Assembly (NCBI RefSeq): GCF_006385595.1
Contig: NZ_CP041046.1
Location: forward strand, 496,001 to 560,000
Reading direction: 5' to 3'
Length of the DNA stretch: 64,000 nucleotides
From: Luteibacter pinisoli
GTDB lineage: Bacteria > Pseudomonadota > Gammaproteobacteria > Xanthomonadales > Rhodanobacteraceae
Positions within the stretch are counted from its first letter, which is position 1, and every line of letters starts with the position of its first letter. A program made the translations under genes and the position numbers. Below, one piece after another: positions 36,684-44,955 of the stretch. The notes beneath the pieces are model-generated. The model was given only the letters and a program-made list of their open reading frames with translations. It did not search any database and was not told the origin of the DNA.

Positions 36684-36908
36684 TCACGCCGCGAGGCGCA
36701 ACGCGCGCAGTTCGCGATGCAGGTGCACGTCGGCGGTCACCCGCACCGGCAAGCGGTTGAGTAACGTTTCCCTGTCAGCAAAGAAGTTCGCGAACGCGAT
36801 GGCATCGGCCGCGTGTTCGCGAACGCCGATCTGTGTGCCGTCGCGAAAAATGCCCCACGCTTCGCCGAGGTCGGCGATGTGGTAGTCGATGTGATCCGCC
36901 TCACGCAT
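36684..36908 (-). CDS. Small protein, possibly DUF2188-like
   Basis: A 74-residue protein when started at the ATG at 36906-36908, with GGAG at a suitable distance upstream. The reading YHIADLGEAWGIFRDGTQIG....HAADAIAFANFFAD resembles DUF2188, a short fold with a W..W.I..DG strand pair and an Ala-rich helix. A longer in-frame ORF (to 37091) has no conserved N-terminus. Function unknown. Confidence 0.5.
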   Translation of the reverse strand: MREADHIDYHIADLGEAWGIFRDGTQIGVREHAADAIAFANFFADRETLLNRLPVRVTADVHLHRELRALRLAA

Positions 36909-37121
36909 ATCCCGGTCTCCGCTGCATGGCTTTCTTGAGCATGGCGGGCATAACGAGGCCATGGAATCAGACAAGTTTGAAAAAGCGCGGCAATGATTGA
37001 GACTATTCGGAGGTCGTGAAGCCACCAACATGCATTCGCGGCACTTTTTTCGTGCGTTTCGTGATGTTGCGCTACTCTCCTCGCTCTTCACGCACCGGGC
37101 TCACGGAGGGCAGCCGAACCC

Positions 37122-37757
37122 ATGCAGTTGCGAACGATCATTGCGGATGACCATCCGGTCGTGTTGATGGGTACGCGTGCGGCGCTCGAGGCCAATGGCC
37201 TGGAGGTGATCGGCGAGGCGGCCAATGGCGACCAGTTGCTGGACTTGCTTGCGTCGCGGCCATGCGACGTTGTCGTCACCGATTTTTCCATGCCCGGAGG
37301 CCGCCACGGTGACGGCCTGCTGCTTCTCGATACGATCCGCCGTCGTTATCCGCGCCTGCCCATTGTGATCCTCACCATGGTGAACAACACGGCCGTGCTG
37401 CAGACGATGCGCACGCGCGGTGCGGCGTGCCTGTGTGACAAGCGTGCGCCCTTGCGCGAAGTGGCCGTGGCCGTGCGCCACGCCGTGGCAGGGCGAACCT
37501 TCGTCAGCGAGACGATCCGCATGCAATTGACCCAGACCTGCATGCAGGATCCCCTCGCCGATGTACGCCTCTCCGCACGCGAAATCGAAGTCGTGCGGCT
37601 GTACGTCAGTGGCATGTCCATCACCCAGATTGCCGACCGGCTCAGCCGTAGCGTGAAAACGGTCAGCCGGCAAAAGCGCGACGCCATGCGCAAGCTGGGT
37701 ATCGACCATGACAGCCGGCTTTCCGAGTACGCCCGCGAGCGTGGCCTGGCCTCCTGA
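37122..37757 (+). CDS. NarL/FixJ-family response regulator (RcsB-like)
   Basis: A 211-residue protein with a receiver domain (acidic pair in IIADDHPVV, phosphoacceptor Asp in VVTDFSMPGG, Lys in CLCDKRAP) and a LuxR-type helix-turn-helix (LSAREIEVVRLYVSGMSITQIADRLSRSVKTVSRQKRDAMRKLG). The order and the DHPVVL start resemble RcsB. No sensor kinase is encoded nearby, so its partner is elsewhere. It precedes the second DUF2884 gene by 113 bases and may regulate it. Confidence 0.9.
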   Translation: MQLRTIIADDHPVVLMGTRAALEANGLEVIGEAANGDQLLDLLASRPCDVVVTDFSMPGGRHGDGLLLLDTIRRRYPRLPIVILTMVNNTAVLQTMRTRGAACLCDKRAPLREVAVAVRHAVAGRTFVSETIRMQLTQTCMQDPLADVRLSAREIEVVRLYVSGMSITQIADRLSRSVKTVSRQKRDAMRKLGIDHDSRLSEYARERGLAS

Positions 37758-37870
37758 CCCTGCCGGAAGTCAGGGGGTGACCAAACGCCCATGCGTTTAC
37801 CGGGGAAGGGGCTTAAACCATGTGTGTGCCGGCGGCATCTGAGCCGGCGATACCCCTGGGGAGAAGGATC

Positions 37871-38674
37871 ATGCGCCACGCCATTGCCATCACCGCCCTT
37901 GCCGCCGCCCTGGCGCTAAGCGCCGGTGGTGCCTCCGCGACAGGCCTCAACTTCAGCACGGACACCTGCAAGCATGATTACTCCACGCCTTACGACGTGG
38001 ACGTCACCTCTGCCGGCTTGAGCTTCCACCGGACGGACGGCTCGCCCGCGAAGATCTTCCTGCACGACGGCGCGCTCAAGGTGGACGGCCGCGACGTGGC
38101 GGTGTCGGCCGGCGATGCCCAGGCCTTGCGCCGGTACGAAGACGAAGTGCGCCGGCTGGTGCCGGAAGTGGCCGCCATCTCGCGCGAAGGCGTGCAGATG
38201 GGCTTCGATGCGATGACCACGGTGACGATGACCTTCGCCGAGCCTGGCCAGCGCGACGCGATCCTGGCGAAGCTGAAGCGCAAGCAGGCCCAGGCCATCA
38301 AGGAAATCGACGAAGGCGTCGGCAGCGGCCACTGGTCGTCGGACCGCATGACCGAAACCGTCGCCGGCTCGGTGTCCGATTCGGTGGGTGAGCTGGTCGG
38401 ATCGGTGACCTCCAGCGCGGTGACCGCCGCGCTTTCCGGCGACACAACCAAGGTCGAGGCCCTCACCGCGCGCGCCAATGCGCTGGACAAGAGCCTCAAC
38501 AAGGAGATGGACAAGCGCTCCAAGGACCTGGAGGCGCGGGCTAATGGCATCTGCCCGCGCCTGAACGACCTGGCGGACCTTCAGGCGAGCTGGAAGATCC
38601 GCACGCCGGATGGCAAGCCGCTCGAGCTCATGACCGTCAAGCCGAAAGAGAACAAGACCGTAGTCATGGACTGA
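37871..38674 (+). CDS. DUF2884 (YggN-like) exported protein, copy 2
   Basis: A 267-residue protein with a signal peptide (AIAITALAAALALSAGGASA). It is related to the protein at 35422-36174: TCKHDYSTPYDVDVTSAGLSFHRTDGSPAKIFLHDGALKVDGRDVAVS aligns with that protein's TCQL... block, and both end with a ...ICPRL/LCPQ... cysteine segment. GGAGAAGG precedes the ATG. Its stop overlaps the convergent dehydrogenase gene by 11 bases. Function unknown; the two copies lie 1.7 kb apart with a regulator between. Confidence 0.8.
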   Translation: MRHAIAITALAAALALSAGGASATGLNFSTDTCKHDYSTPYDVDVTSAGLSFHRTDGSPAKIFLHDGALKVDGRDVAVSAGDAQALRRYEDEVRRLVPEVAAISREGVQMGFDAMTTVTMTFAEPGQRDAILAKLKRKQAQAIKEIDEGVGSGHWSSDRMTETVAGSVSDSVGELVGSVTSSAVTAALSGDTTKVEALTARANALDKSLNKEMDKRSKDLEARANGICPRLNDLADLQASWKIRTPDGKPLELMTVKPKENKTVVMD

Positions 38675-39611
38675 CCTTGCCGATCCAGGCCAGCACGTTG
38701 GCCACGGTATCGCCGTAGAACGTGCGGTACATCTCCTCGCTGACGTAGCCGATATGCGGCGTGGCGAGGACGTTGGGCAGGCGCCGGAACGGATGATCCG
38801 GCGCGAGGGGCTCCGGCTCGTACACATCGATGGCGGCGCCGGCGAGCTTGCCGTCCGTCAGCGCCCTGATGAGCGCGGCCTCGTCCACGATCGGGCCGCG
38901 CGAGGTATTCACCAGCCGGGCCGAGGGCTTCATCAGCGCCAGCTCGGCTGCGCCGACGATGCCGTGCGTGCGCTCGCTGAGCCGCGTATGGACGCTGAGG
39001 AAGTCCGCACGGGCGAACAGCTCGTTTTTCTCCACGCGTTCCACGCCCACGGCGCCGGCCTGTTCGGCCGTCAGGTTCTGGCTCCACGCGATGACCTTCA
39101 TGCCAAAGGTCTGGCCGATCCGCGCCACCGCCGAACCGATGCGGCCCAGGCCGAGCAGCGCCAGCGTCTTGCCTGAAAGCTCGACGCCCATGCCCTGCTG
39201 CCAGCCGCCAGCGCGCACGGAAGCGGTTTCGTTGGCGAGGTTGCGTGCGAGCCCCAGGATCGCTGCCCACGTGAACTCGATCGTGGGCGTCGACGCGTAG
39301 TTTGTGTGGACCACTTCGACCCCATGCGATGCGGCCGCATCGAGATCGATTGACGCGTTGGCGCGGCCGGTGGACGCGATGAGGCGCAGGCGGGGCAGGG
39401 CGGACAATAACGTCGCCGTGATGGGCGTCCGTTCGCGCATCACACAGACGACGTCGAAGGGTGAGAGGCGACGTGCGAGGGCGGCCTCGTCGGCCACGTG
39501 GTCGTGGAAGATCGCCACGTCCGCGGCGGCATCCAGCGGCGCCCAATCGGCGCTTTGCCTGGCCACGTCCTGGTAGTCGTCGAGCACGGCCACGCGAATA
39601 CGAGCAGTCAT
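38664..39611 (-). CDS. D-isomer 2-hydroxyacid dehydrogenase
   Basis: A 315-residue NAD-dependent dehydrogenase. It has the nucleotide-binding GLGRIGSAVARIG, the family signature ARLVNTSRGPIVDEAAL, the catalytic Arg in ASTGRANASID, and the catalytic His in TPHIGYVSEEM. Length fits the family. It interconverts a 2-oxoacid and a D-2-hydroxyacid, but the actual substrate (for example phosphoglycerate or glyoxylate) cannot be read from sequence. The next minus-strand gene upstream, the VOC gene, ends 10 bases before its start, so the pair may be an operon. Confidence 0.9.
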   Translation of the reverse strand: MTARIRVAVLDDYQDVARQSADWAPLDAAADVAIFHDHVADEAALARRLSPFDVVCVMRERTPITATLLSALPRLRLIASTGRANASIDLDAAASHGVEVVHTNYASTPTIEFTWAAILGLARNLANETASVRAGGWQQGMGVELSGKTLALLGLGRIGSAVARIGQTFGMKVIAWSQNLTAEQAGAVGVERVEKNELFARADFLSVHTRLSERTHGIVGAAELALMKPSARLVNTSRGPIVDEAALIRALTDGKLAGAAIDVYEPEPLAPDHPFRRLPNVLATPHIGYVSEEMYRTFYGDTVANVLAWIGKVSP

Positions 39612-39621
39612 GGCGTTCTCC

Positions 39622-40011
39622 TCAGCGCTTGGGCTGGATCAGGTCCCAGCCATTGCCATACAGGTCATCGAACACCGCGACGCTGCCATACGGCTCATGC
39701 CGCGGTTCCTCGCGGAAGTGCACGCCATGCGCGAGCATATGGGCATGGTCGGCGGCGAAGTCGTCGGTCTCCAGGAACAGGAAAACGCGGCCACCGCCCT
39801 GGTGGCCCACCTGTGCGGCCTGCGCATCATCCGCGGCCCGGGCCAGCAACAGGCGCGTGCCGTGCGAACCGCGCGGTGCGACGGTGACCCAGCGCTTGCC
39901 CTCGCCTTGCGGGCTGTCTTCGAGGAGATCAAAGCGCAGCGCCCTGGTGAAAAAGGTGATGGCCTCGTCGTAGTCGTGGACGAGGAAGGTAACGGCGCCG
40001 AGGGAGGGCAT
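39622..40011 (-). CDS. VOC-family (glyoxalase/bleomycin resistance) protein
   Basis: A 129-residue protein started at the ATG at 40009-40011. It reads LGAVTFLVHDYDEAITFFTRALRFDLLEDSPQGEGKRWVTVAP and ends GSVAVFDDLYGNGWDLIQP, the two beta-alpha-beta-beta-beta halves of a vicinal-oxygen-chelate fold. These are metal-dependent glyoxalases, dioxygenases or resistance proteins. The upstream frame extension lacks conservation. It is probably cotranscribed with the dehydrogenase and divergent from the AraC gene. Confidence 0.85.
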   Translation of the reverse strand: MPSLGAVTFLVHDYDEAITFFTRALRFDLLEDSPQGEGKRWVTVAPRGSHGTRLLLARAADDAQAAQVGHQGGGRVFLFLETDDFAADHAHMLAHGVHFREEPRHEPYGSVAVFDDLYGNGWDLIQPKR

Positions 40012-40191
40012 GGGGTGGTCCTTGGAAAAGGGATATTCCCCAAGTATGCGCCGAGTCCGGGCCCCGATGTCCCGATCGTGGACAGGTGCGTTTCCCTGGA
40101 TGCACCGCTTTTCGTCTTGTGCCTCCGGTGGGCGGCAGCGACCATGGTGATCCACGCGGAAACGCCCGGACGACACGGGCAGGTAAGAGAA

Positions 40192-40926
40192 ATGCAATCA
40201 TCCGCGCAACACGTCGCAAGCCATGATCCGGGTGTCGGATTCTTCGTGGATCCGACAAGCGCCTCGGCGGCATGCCGATCTGACAACGTGCTCCGCCAGA
40301 CGCTGGCGACCCTTCGCGCGCGCCGCGCGCTCGATGTGCTCGAATTCCCCGGTGCGGTCGCGAAGGCGCCGATGCTCGTGGCCTACGGCGCGGACCGGGC
40401 CGAATGGGGCGTGCTGTTGCGTCAGGTACCTGAACTGCCAAGGCACACGCCGCGCAGTACGGTCGACCAGCTGTGCGCCCTGCTGGGGTGTCTTGCTGAA
40501 CAGCGTGAGTTTGCCAGCACCGTTTTCGCAGAAGTGGCCCTCGCCCTGCGTGCCGCGCATGCGCCAGGCACGGTGGCTGGCCCCGTGGGGCGGGTGCCGG
40601 GTGGCCTTACCCGGTGGCAATACGAACGCGCCGTGGCCTGGATGGACGAGAGGCTCGATGCCACGTTCACGTCCACGGACGTGGCGACGCATATCGGTAT
40701 GTCCGCTGGTCACTTCACGCGGGCGTTCCGCGTCACGGAAGGCACGTCGCCGCGCCAGTGGGTGCTGCAACGGCGCGTGCAACGCGCGAAGGCCATGCTC
40801 GCCGATGCCGCGCTGACGCTCAGTGACATCGCGCTGGCATGCGGCTTTGCTGAACAAAGCCACTTCACGCGCGTGTTCACGCGGCTCGTCGGCATGCCGC
40901 CCGGGGCGTGGCGCCGTTCGCAGTAA
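40192..40926 (+). CDS. AraC-family transcriptional regulator
   Basis: A 244-residue protein with a C-terminal AraC domain: ERAVAWMDERLDATFTSTDVATHIGMSAGHFTRAFRVTEGTSPRQWVLQRRVQRAKAML, then DIALACGFAEQSHFTRVFTRLVGMPPGAWRR, the second helix-turn-helix. The N-terminal part (about 1-130) is not a recognised ligand domain. The ATG at 40192 with an AAGAGA upstream is preferred to the longer frame. It could regulate the divergent VOC-dehydrogenase pair. Confidence 0.88.
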   Translation: MQSSAQHVASHDPGVGFFVDPTSASAACRSDNVLRQTLATLRARRALDVLEFPGAVAKAPMLVAYGADRAEWGVLLRQVPELPRHTPRSTVDQLCALLGCLAEQREFASTVFAEVALALRAAHAPGTVAGPVGRVPGGLTRWQYERAVAWMDERLDATFTSTDVATHIGMSAGHFTRAFRVTEGTSPRQWVLQRRVQRAKAMLADAALTLSDIALACGFAEQSHFTRVFTRLVGMPPGAWRRSQ

Positions 40927-40966
40927 TTTGCGTGACGAATCATCCTGAATGATTTGGACGGCCAAA

Positions 40967-40982
40967 TGTGAACTGGATCAAA
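40967..40982 (+). promoter_or_regulatory. Candidate Clp/CRP-type binding site upstream of the sedolisin gene
   Basis: TGTGAACTGGATCAAA matches the CRP/Clp consensus TGTGA-N6-TCACA at 9 of 10 fixed positions. It lies 134 bases before the sedolisin ATG. A Clp homologue is encoded at 52059-52766, and Clp activates secreted protease genes in Xanthomonas. Binding here is an inference. Confidence 0.45.
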
Positions 40983-41115
40983 CCTGTCATTTCCGCGCGG
41001 GCGTACGTTGTTAGGGCTGATCACTCTGACGCCAGGCACGCTTCCAGGGGACGCCGGGATGGGGAGCAGGGAGCTCGGTGGAGATTCTTCACTTGGCCCA
41101 TTGGGAGTCCATTGC

Positions 41116-44100
41116 ATGTCTTGCAGGTTTTCAGCATGGCTCGCGTTCGCGAGCCTGACGGCAGGTTGCGCCCTGTCGTTGCCCATCGCCGCGGCCGATG
41201 CCGGACCATCCATGAAATCCATGGCCGGCCCCGCGACCCCTCGTCTCACGACCGCCATCAGCGGCGCCAGCACCTCCACGCTGGTCGGCTCACGCCCTCG
41301 CCAGGCCCTGGCCGCCAAGGACACAGGCGCCGTGCCCGCCACCCAGGTGGTGGACAACATCACGCTGGTGCTCAAGCGCGATGACGACCACGAGAAAGCC
41401 TTCCGTGCCTTGCTGGCGCGACAGACCAATCCCACCTCTCCCGACTTCCACCAGTGGCTGACCGGGAAGCAGATCGGCGAGCGCTTCGGGCCGTCCACCC
41501 AGGACATCCAGGCGCTGCGCCAGTGGTTGCAGGGCCAGGGCCTTACCGTGAACGGCGTCTCGCAGGATCGCATGCGCGTCTCGCTGTCCGGCAGCGCCTC
41601 CGCCGTCGCCAAGGCCTTCGCGACGGACATCCATGCCTACCAGGCCGATGGCGAGCAACACTTCGCCAATACCACCGATGCGCGCGTGCCGGCTGCGCTG
41701 GCACCCATCGTGCAGGGCGTGTCGCTGCATAACTTCTTCCCGAAGGCGCAGCATACGGCCATCGCCAAGGCGCGCTTCGACAGCAAGCACGGCAAGTGGA
41801 GCACGGCCGCGGCCGACAACCCGGACTTCACGGTGCCCCCGGGCACGACCGATCCCAACACCACGTACGACATGGTGCCGGCCGACTTCAACACCGTGTA
41901 CAACGTGACGCCCTTGTGGCAGCGCGATACGCCTGTGCGTGGCGCGGGGCAGAGCGTCGTGGTGCTGGAGCGCACGAACGTCCAGCCTGACGACGTGGCG
42001 CACTTCCGCGCCGCGTTCCTGCCGAACAACGCGCGCGGCACGTTCTCCATCCTCCACCCAAGTGGCGCCGAAGGGGCGCCCTGCGCCGATCCGGGCCTGA
42101 ATGGCGATGAGGGCGAGGCTGCCCTTGACGCCGAGTGGGCCGGTGCCGCCGCGCCCGATGCCGACATCGTGCTCGCCTCGTGTGCGGATTCCGGCGCGAC
42201 CTTCGGGCCCTTCATGGCCGCAGCGCGCCTGCTGGATACCACGACGGGCCTTCCGCCGCCGATCTGGAGCCTGAGCTACGGTGCCTGCGAAAGCGCCGAT
42301 GCGTCAGACGCTTACGTGGCCGACGTCCTCTGGTCGTCCGCCACGGCGCAGGGCGTCACGGTGTACGTGTCCTCGGGTGACGGTGGTTCGACGCAGTGTG
42401 ACCAGGGCGCGTTGTTCTGGTCGCAGAACGGTGCGGCGGTGAACGGCCTCGCGTCCTCGCCGTCGGCCGTGGCCATCGGCGGTACGGACTTCAACGACCG
42501 CGGCAAGGAATCCACCTACTGGACGGCCACCAACCTGCCGAAGTACCAGTCGGCGGTGACGTATATCCCGGAGATGACCTGGAACAACAGCTGCGCGAGC
42601 AGCCACCTGTATACGTTGCTCGGTTACAAGGACGGCATCACCGCGTGCAATGACGACCAGGGACGCGGCATGGACTTCCTCCAGGTCGGTGGCGCGGGCG
42701 GTGGTCCGAGCACGCTGTTTGGCCAGCCCGAGGCGCAGATCGGCATCAGCGGTTCCATCAACCATACCTCGCGCACCATCCCGGATATATCGCTGTTCTC
42801 GGCCAACGGTATCTACGGCCATGCGCTGGTGTTCTGCATGTCCGATGCCGAGAACGGTGGCACGGCCTGCGATTTCCGTAACCCGGACTCGGTGTTCGCC
42901 AACTCCGCCGGCGGCACCTCGTTTGCCGCACCGGCCATGGCCGGCGTGCAGGCGCTGCTCAACCAGGTGAACGGCGAACGCGTGGGTAACCCCTTGCCGG
43001 CGTTCTACGGCATCGCGGCACGGCAGTTTGGCACCGTCGGTTCGCCGAACACGGCGGTGCTTACCGCATGCAACGCCAGCAACGGCAACACCATCTCGCC
43101 GAGCTGCGTTTTCAACAACGTGACCGAGGGCGACATCGTCCAGCCGTGCGCGGCGGGTTCGGTGAACTGCGACAGCGGCACCAAGCTCAACAACATCGTG
43201 GGCATCGTGGAAGGCGGCGACACCACGACGCATACGCTGGTGCCGGCGTGGAAGACCAACGTGGGCTACAGCATGGCCACGGGCCTGGGGTCCATCAATG
43301 CCAGCAACCTCGCCGACGCCGTCAAGGCATGGAGCGCGCCAGCGAAGCGCAACTACGCCGCCTCGGCGGATTTCCTCTCGTTGAACAACTTCTTCAGCAA
43401 TGATGGTTACAGCGACTTTGCCTATGTGGATAACGGCATGCTGCACTCCGTGGCCATGAAGGGCGCGGTGAGCCTGTATGACCAGGCACAGGCGATCGAT
43501 CCGTCGCTCACCGTGGTGGGCTACGGCGATGTGGTGCCGGGGCTGGATGCGCTCTCGCTGAAGTCCGGCGAGCTCCTGTTGATGGATGCGAACCACAAGC
43601 TCAACGTGTGGGTGTCCACGGGCACCGGTGGCTACTACACCTTCGTGGTGAACCGTGACATCCCGGCAACGTGGACCTTGCTCGGCGTGGGCGTGCATGA
43701 CGATAGCGGCGTGCAGAAGCTGGTGTGGTTCGACACGGCCACCTCGCAGATCGTGTGGTGGGCGCTGGACCTGGACCCGGTGACGCAGAACGACATCATC
43801 GTCACTGGCCAGTCGTGGCCGAAGCAGGGCATCGCGGGCGGTCATCCGGTGCTTGCCGATGTGGATGGCGACGGCTACACCGACATCGTGTGGACGCGCA
43901 GCAACTCCACCGGCACGGCCGTGTGGCTGGCCGACCGCCGCGACGGCTTCGTTGAGCACGCGCTGCCGGCTCACCCGGCCGGTGCCGTGCTGCAAGGCGT
44001 CGGCGACGTGGACGGCAACGGCACCACCGACCTCATCTGGACCGACAGCACCGGCACCCAGCTCACCTGGTGGACGATGCAGGGTTTCGTGGTCACGGGC

Positions 44101-44343
44101 CAGCACAGCCAGGCCATCCCGGCGGGCGTGACGCTGGCCGGTATCGCCGACTACGACGCCGACGGCATCGCCGACATCCTGTGGCGCAAGGGCAACACGG
44201 GCGTCGTGGAATGGCAGGGCACCGGCAGCGGCTTTACTCCAGCGACGGTCGCCGACGCCTTCGGCACGCCGCTGGCGCTCACGGCAACGGCTACGGTGCC
44301 TGCGAACCGCTTCCAGGGTAGTCGGCGGTTGGCTACGAAGTAA
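41116..44343 (+). CDS. Secreted S53 serine peptidase (sedolisin) with C-terminal VCBS/FG-GAP-like repeats
   Basis: A 1075-residue exported protein with a signal peptide near residues 1-27. An activation prodomain (about 60-225, HQWLTGKQIGERFGPS) is followed by the peptidase domain. Catalytic residues can be placed: Glu334 and Asp338 (GEAALDAEW), oxyanion Asp422 (SSGDGGS) and Ser602 in AGGTSFAAPAMAG. The C-terminal 330 residues contain repeats with Asp-x-Asp-Gly calcium loops (DVDGDGYTDIVW, DVDGNGTTDLIW, DYDADGIADILW), a bladed-propeller type domain. Acid-active endopeptidases of this kind are typically exported by the T2SS encoded at 1-5965. The ATG at 41116 begins the signal peptide. Confidence 0.92.
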   Translation: MSCRFSAWLAFASLTAGCALSLPIAAADAGPSMKSMAGPATPRLTTAISGASTSTLVGSRPRQALAAKDTGAVPATQVVDNITLVLKRDDDHEKAFRALLARQTNPTSPDFHQWLTGKQIGERFGPSTQDIQALRQWLQGQGLTVNGVSQDRMRVSLSGSASAVAKAFATDIHAYQADGEQHFANTTDARVPAALAPIVQGVSLHNFFPKAQHTAIAKARFDSKHGKWSTAAADNPDFTVPPGTTDPNTTYDMVPADFNTVYNVTPLWQRDTPVRGAGQSVVVLERTNVQPDDVAHFRAAFLPNNARGTFSILHPSGAEGAPCADPGLNGDEGEAALDAEWAGAAAPDADIVLASCADSGATFGPFMAAARLLDTTTGLPPPIWSLSYGACESADASDAYVADVLWSSATAQGVTVYVSSGDGGSTQCDQGALFWSQNGAAVNGLASSPSAVAIGGTDFNDRGKESTYWTATNLPKYQSAVTYIPEMTWNNSCASSHLYTLLGYKDGITACNDDQGRGMDFLQVGGAGGGPSTLFGQPEAQIGISGSINHTSRTIPDISLFSANGIYGHALVFCMSDAENGGTACDFRNPDSVFANSAGGTSFAAPAMAGVQALLNQVNGERVGNPLPAFYGIAARQFGTVGSPNTAVLTACNASNGNTISPSCVFNNVTEGDIVQPCAAGSVNCDSGTKLNNIVGIVEGGDTTTHTLVPAWKTNVGYSMATGLGSINASNLADAVKAWSAPAKRNYAASADFLSLNNFFSNDGYSDFAYVDNGMLHSVAMKGAVSLYDQAQAIDPSLTVVGYGDVVPGLDALSLKSGELLLMDANHKLNVWVSTGTGGYYTFVVNRDIPATWTLLGVGVHDDSGVQKLVWFDTATSQIVWWALDLDPVTQNDIIVTGQSWPKQGIAGGHPVLADVDGDGYTDIVWTRSNSTGTAVWLADRRDGFVEHALPAHPAGAVLQGVGDVDGNGTTDLIWTDSTGTQLTWWTMQGFVVTGQHSQAIPAGVTLAGIADYDADGIADILWRKGNTGVVEWQGTGSGFTPATVADAFGTPLALTATATVPANRFQGSRRLATK

Positions 44344-44448
44344 CGGCGGTTATGATGTGAATGAATGGCCGGGGGAGCGATCCTCCGGCCATCGCTTTCA
44401 CCGCAGTGCAGGCCCGGGTCGCTGCGACAGCAAGAACTTTCGAAGCTT

Positions 44449-44470
44449 AACTTGCAAGTTTACCTTGCAA
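44449..44470. promoter_or_regulatory. Inverted-repeat operator upstream of the marR gene
   Basis: AACTTGCAAGTT (44449-44460) is a perfect 12-base palindrome, and TTGCAAG (44452-44458) pairs with CTTGCAA (44464-44470) across 5 bases. It lies 30-51 bases before the marR start, a typical place for autorepression of a MarR-efflux operon. Confidence 0.55.
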
Positions 44471-44499
44471 TCGTCACGAGCCGGCCTTAGCTTCAAGGG

Positions 44500-44955
44500 A
44501 TGCCCAAGTCCCAGCCGTCGCCCGTCGATATCGCCGCCAGTGACCTGCTCACCGCGTGCGGCCTGCTGGTGCGCCGTGTGCGCGCCGAATCCAACAATCT
44601 TGGCCTGACCTGGTCGCAGGCGGCCGTGCTGGCGCGCCTCGAGGCCTCTGGACCCACGTCCACCGCCGACCTGGCCCGCGCCGAAGCCGTAAAGCCGCAA
44701 TCCATGGGCGTCACCCTGGCGACCATGGAGCAGGATGGCCTGGTGGCGCGCGAGGCGCACCCGACGGACGGGCGGCAGTTCCTTTACGCGCTGACGGCCG
44801 AAGGCATCGAGGCGCGGCGCCGGGTGAAGGCAGCGAAGCATGCGTGGCTGTCGGAGGCCATTTCGCGGATGTCGCCGCATGATCGCGATGATCTCGCGGT
44901 GGCCGCCCGGGTTATCCGCAACCTGGCGGAGACGAGTACGCAGGATCCGGCGTGA
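44500..44955 (+). CDS. MarR-family transcriptional regulator
   Basis: A 151-residue winged-helix protein with the DNA-binding block TSTADLARAEAVKPQSMGVTLATMEQDGLVAREAHPTDGRQFLYALT, in which DGR is the wing motif of MarR. It probably represses its own operon, which includes an efflux pump, in response to a small ligand. The stop overlaps the MFS start (GTGA). The candidate operator is 44449-44470. Confidence 0.9.
   Translation: MPKSQPSPVDIAASDLLTACGLLVRRVRAESNNLGLTWSQAAVLARLEASGPTSTADLARAEAVKPQSMGVTLATMEQDGLVAREAHPTDGRQFLYALTAEGIEARRRVKAAKHAWLSEAISRMSPHDRDDLAVAARVIRNLAETSTQDPA

Noticed and set aside
37092..37121. Terminator between the small DUF2188-like gene and the response regulator
   Set aside because: No stem with a T-run is visible here.
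42304..44106. 600-residue minus-strand frame opposite the sedolisin gene
   Set aside because: Arg/His-rich shadow of a strongly conserved plus-strand gene.
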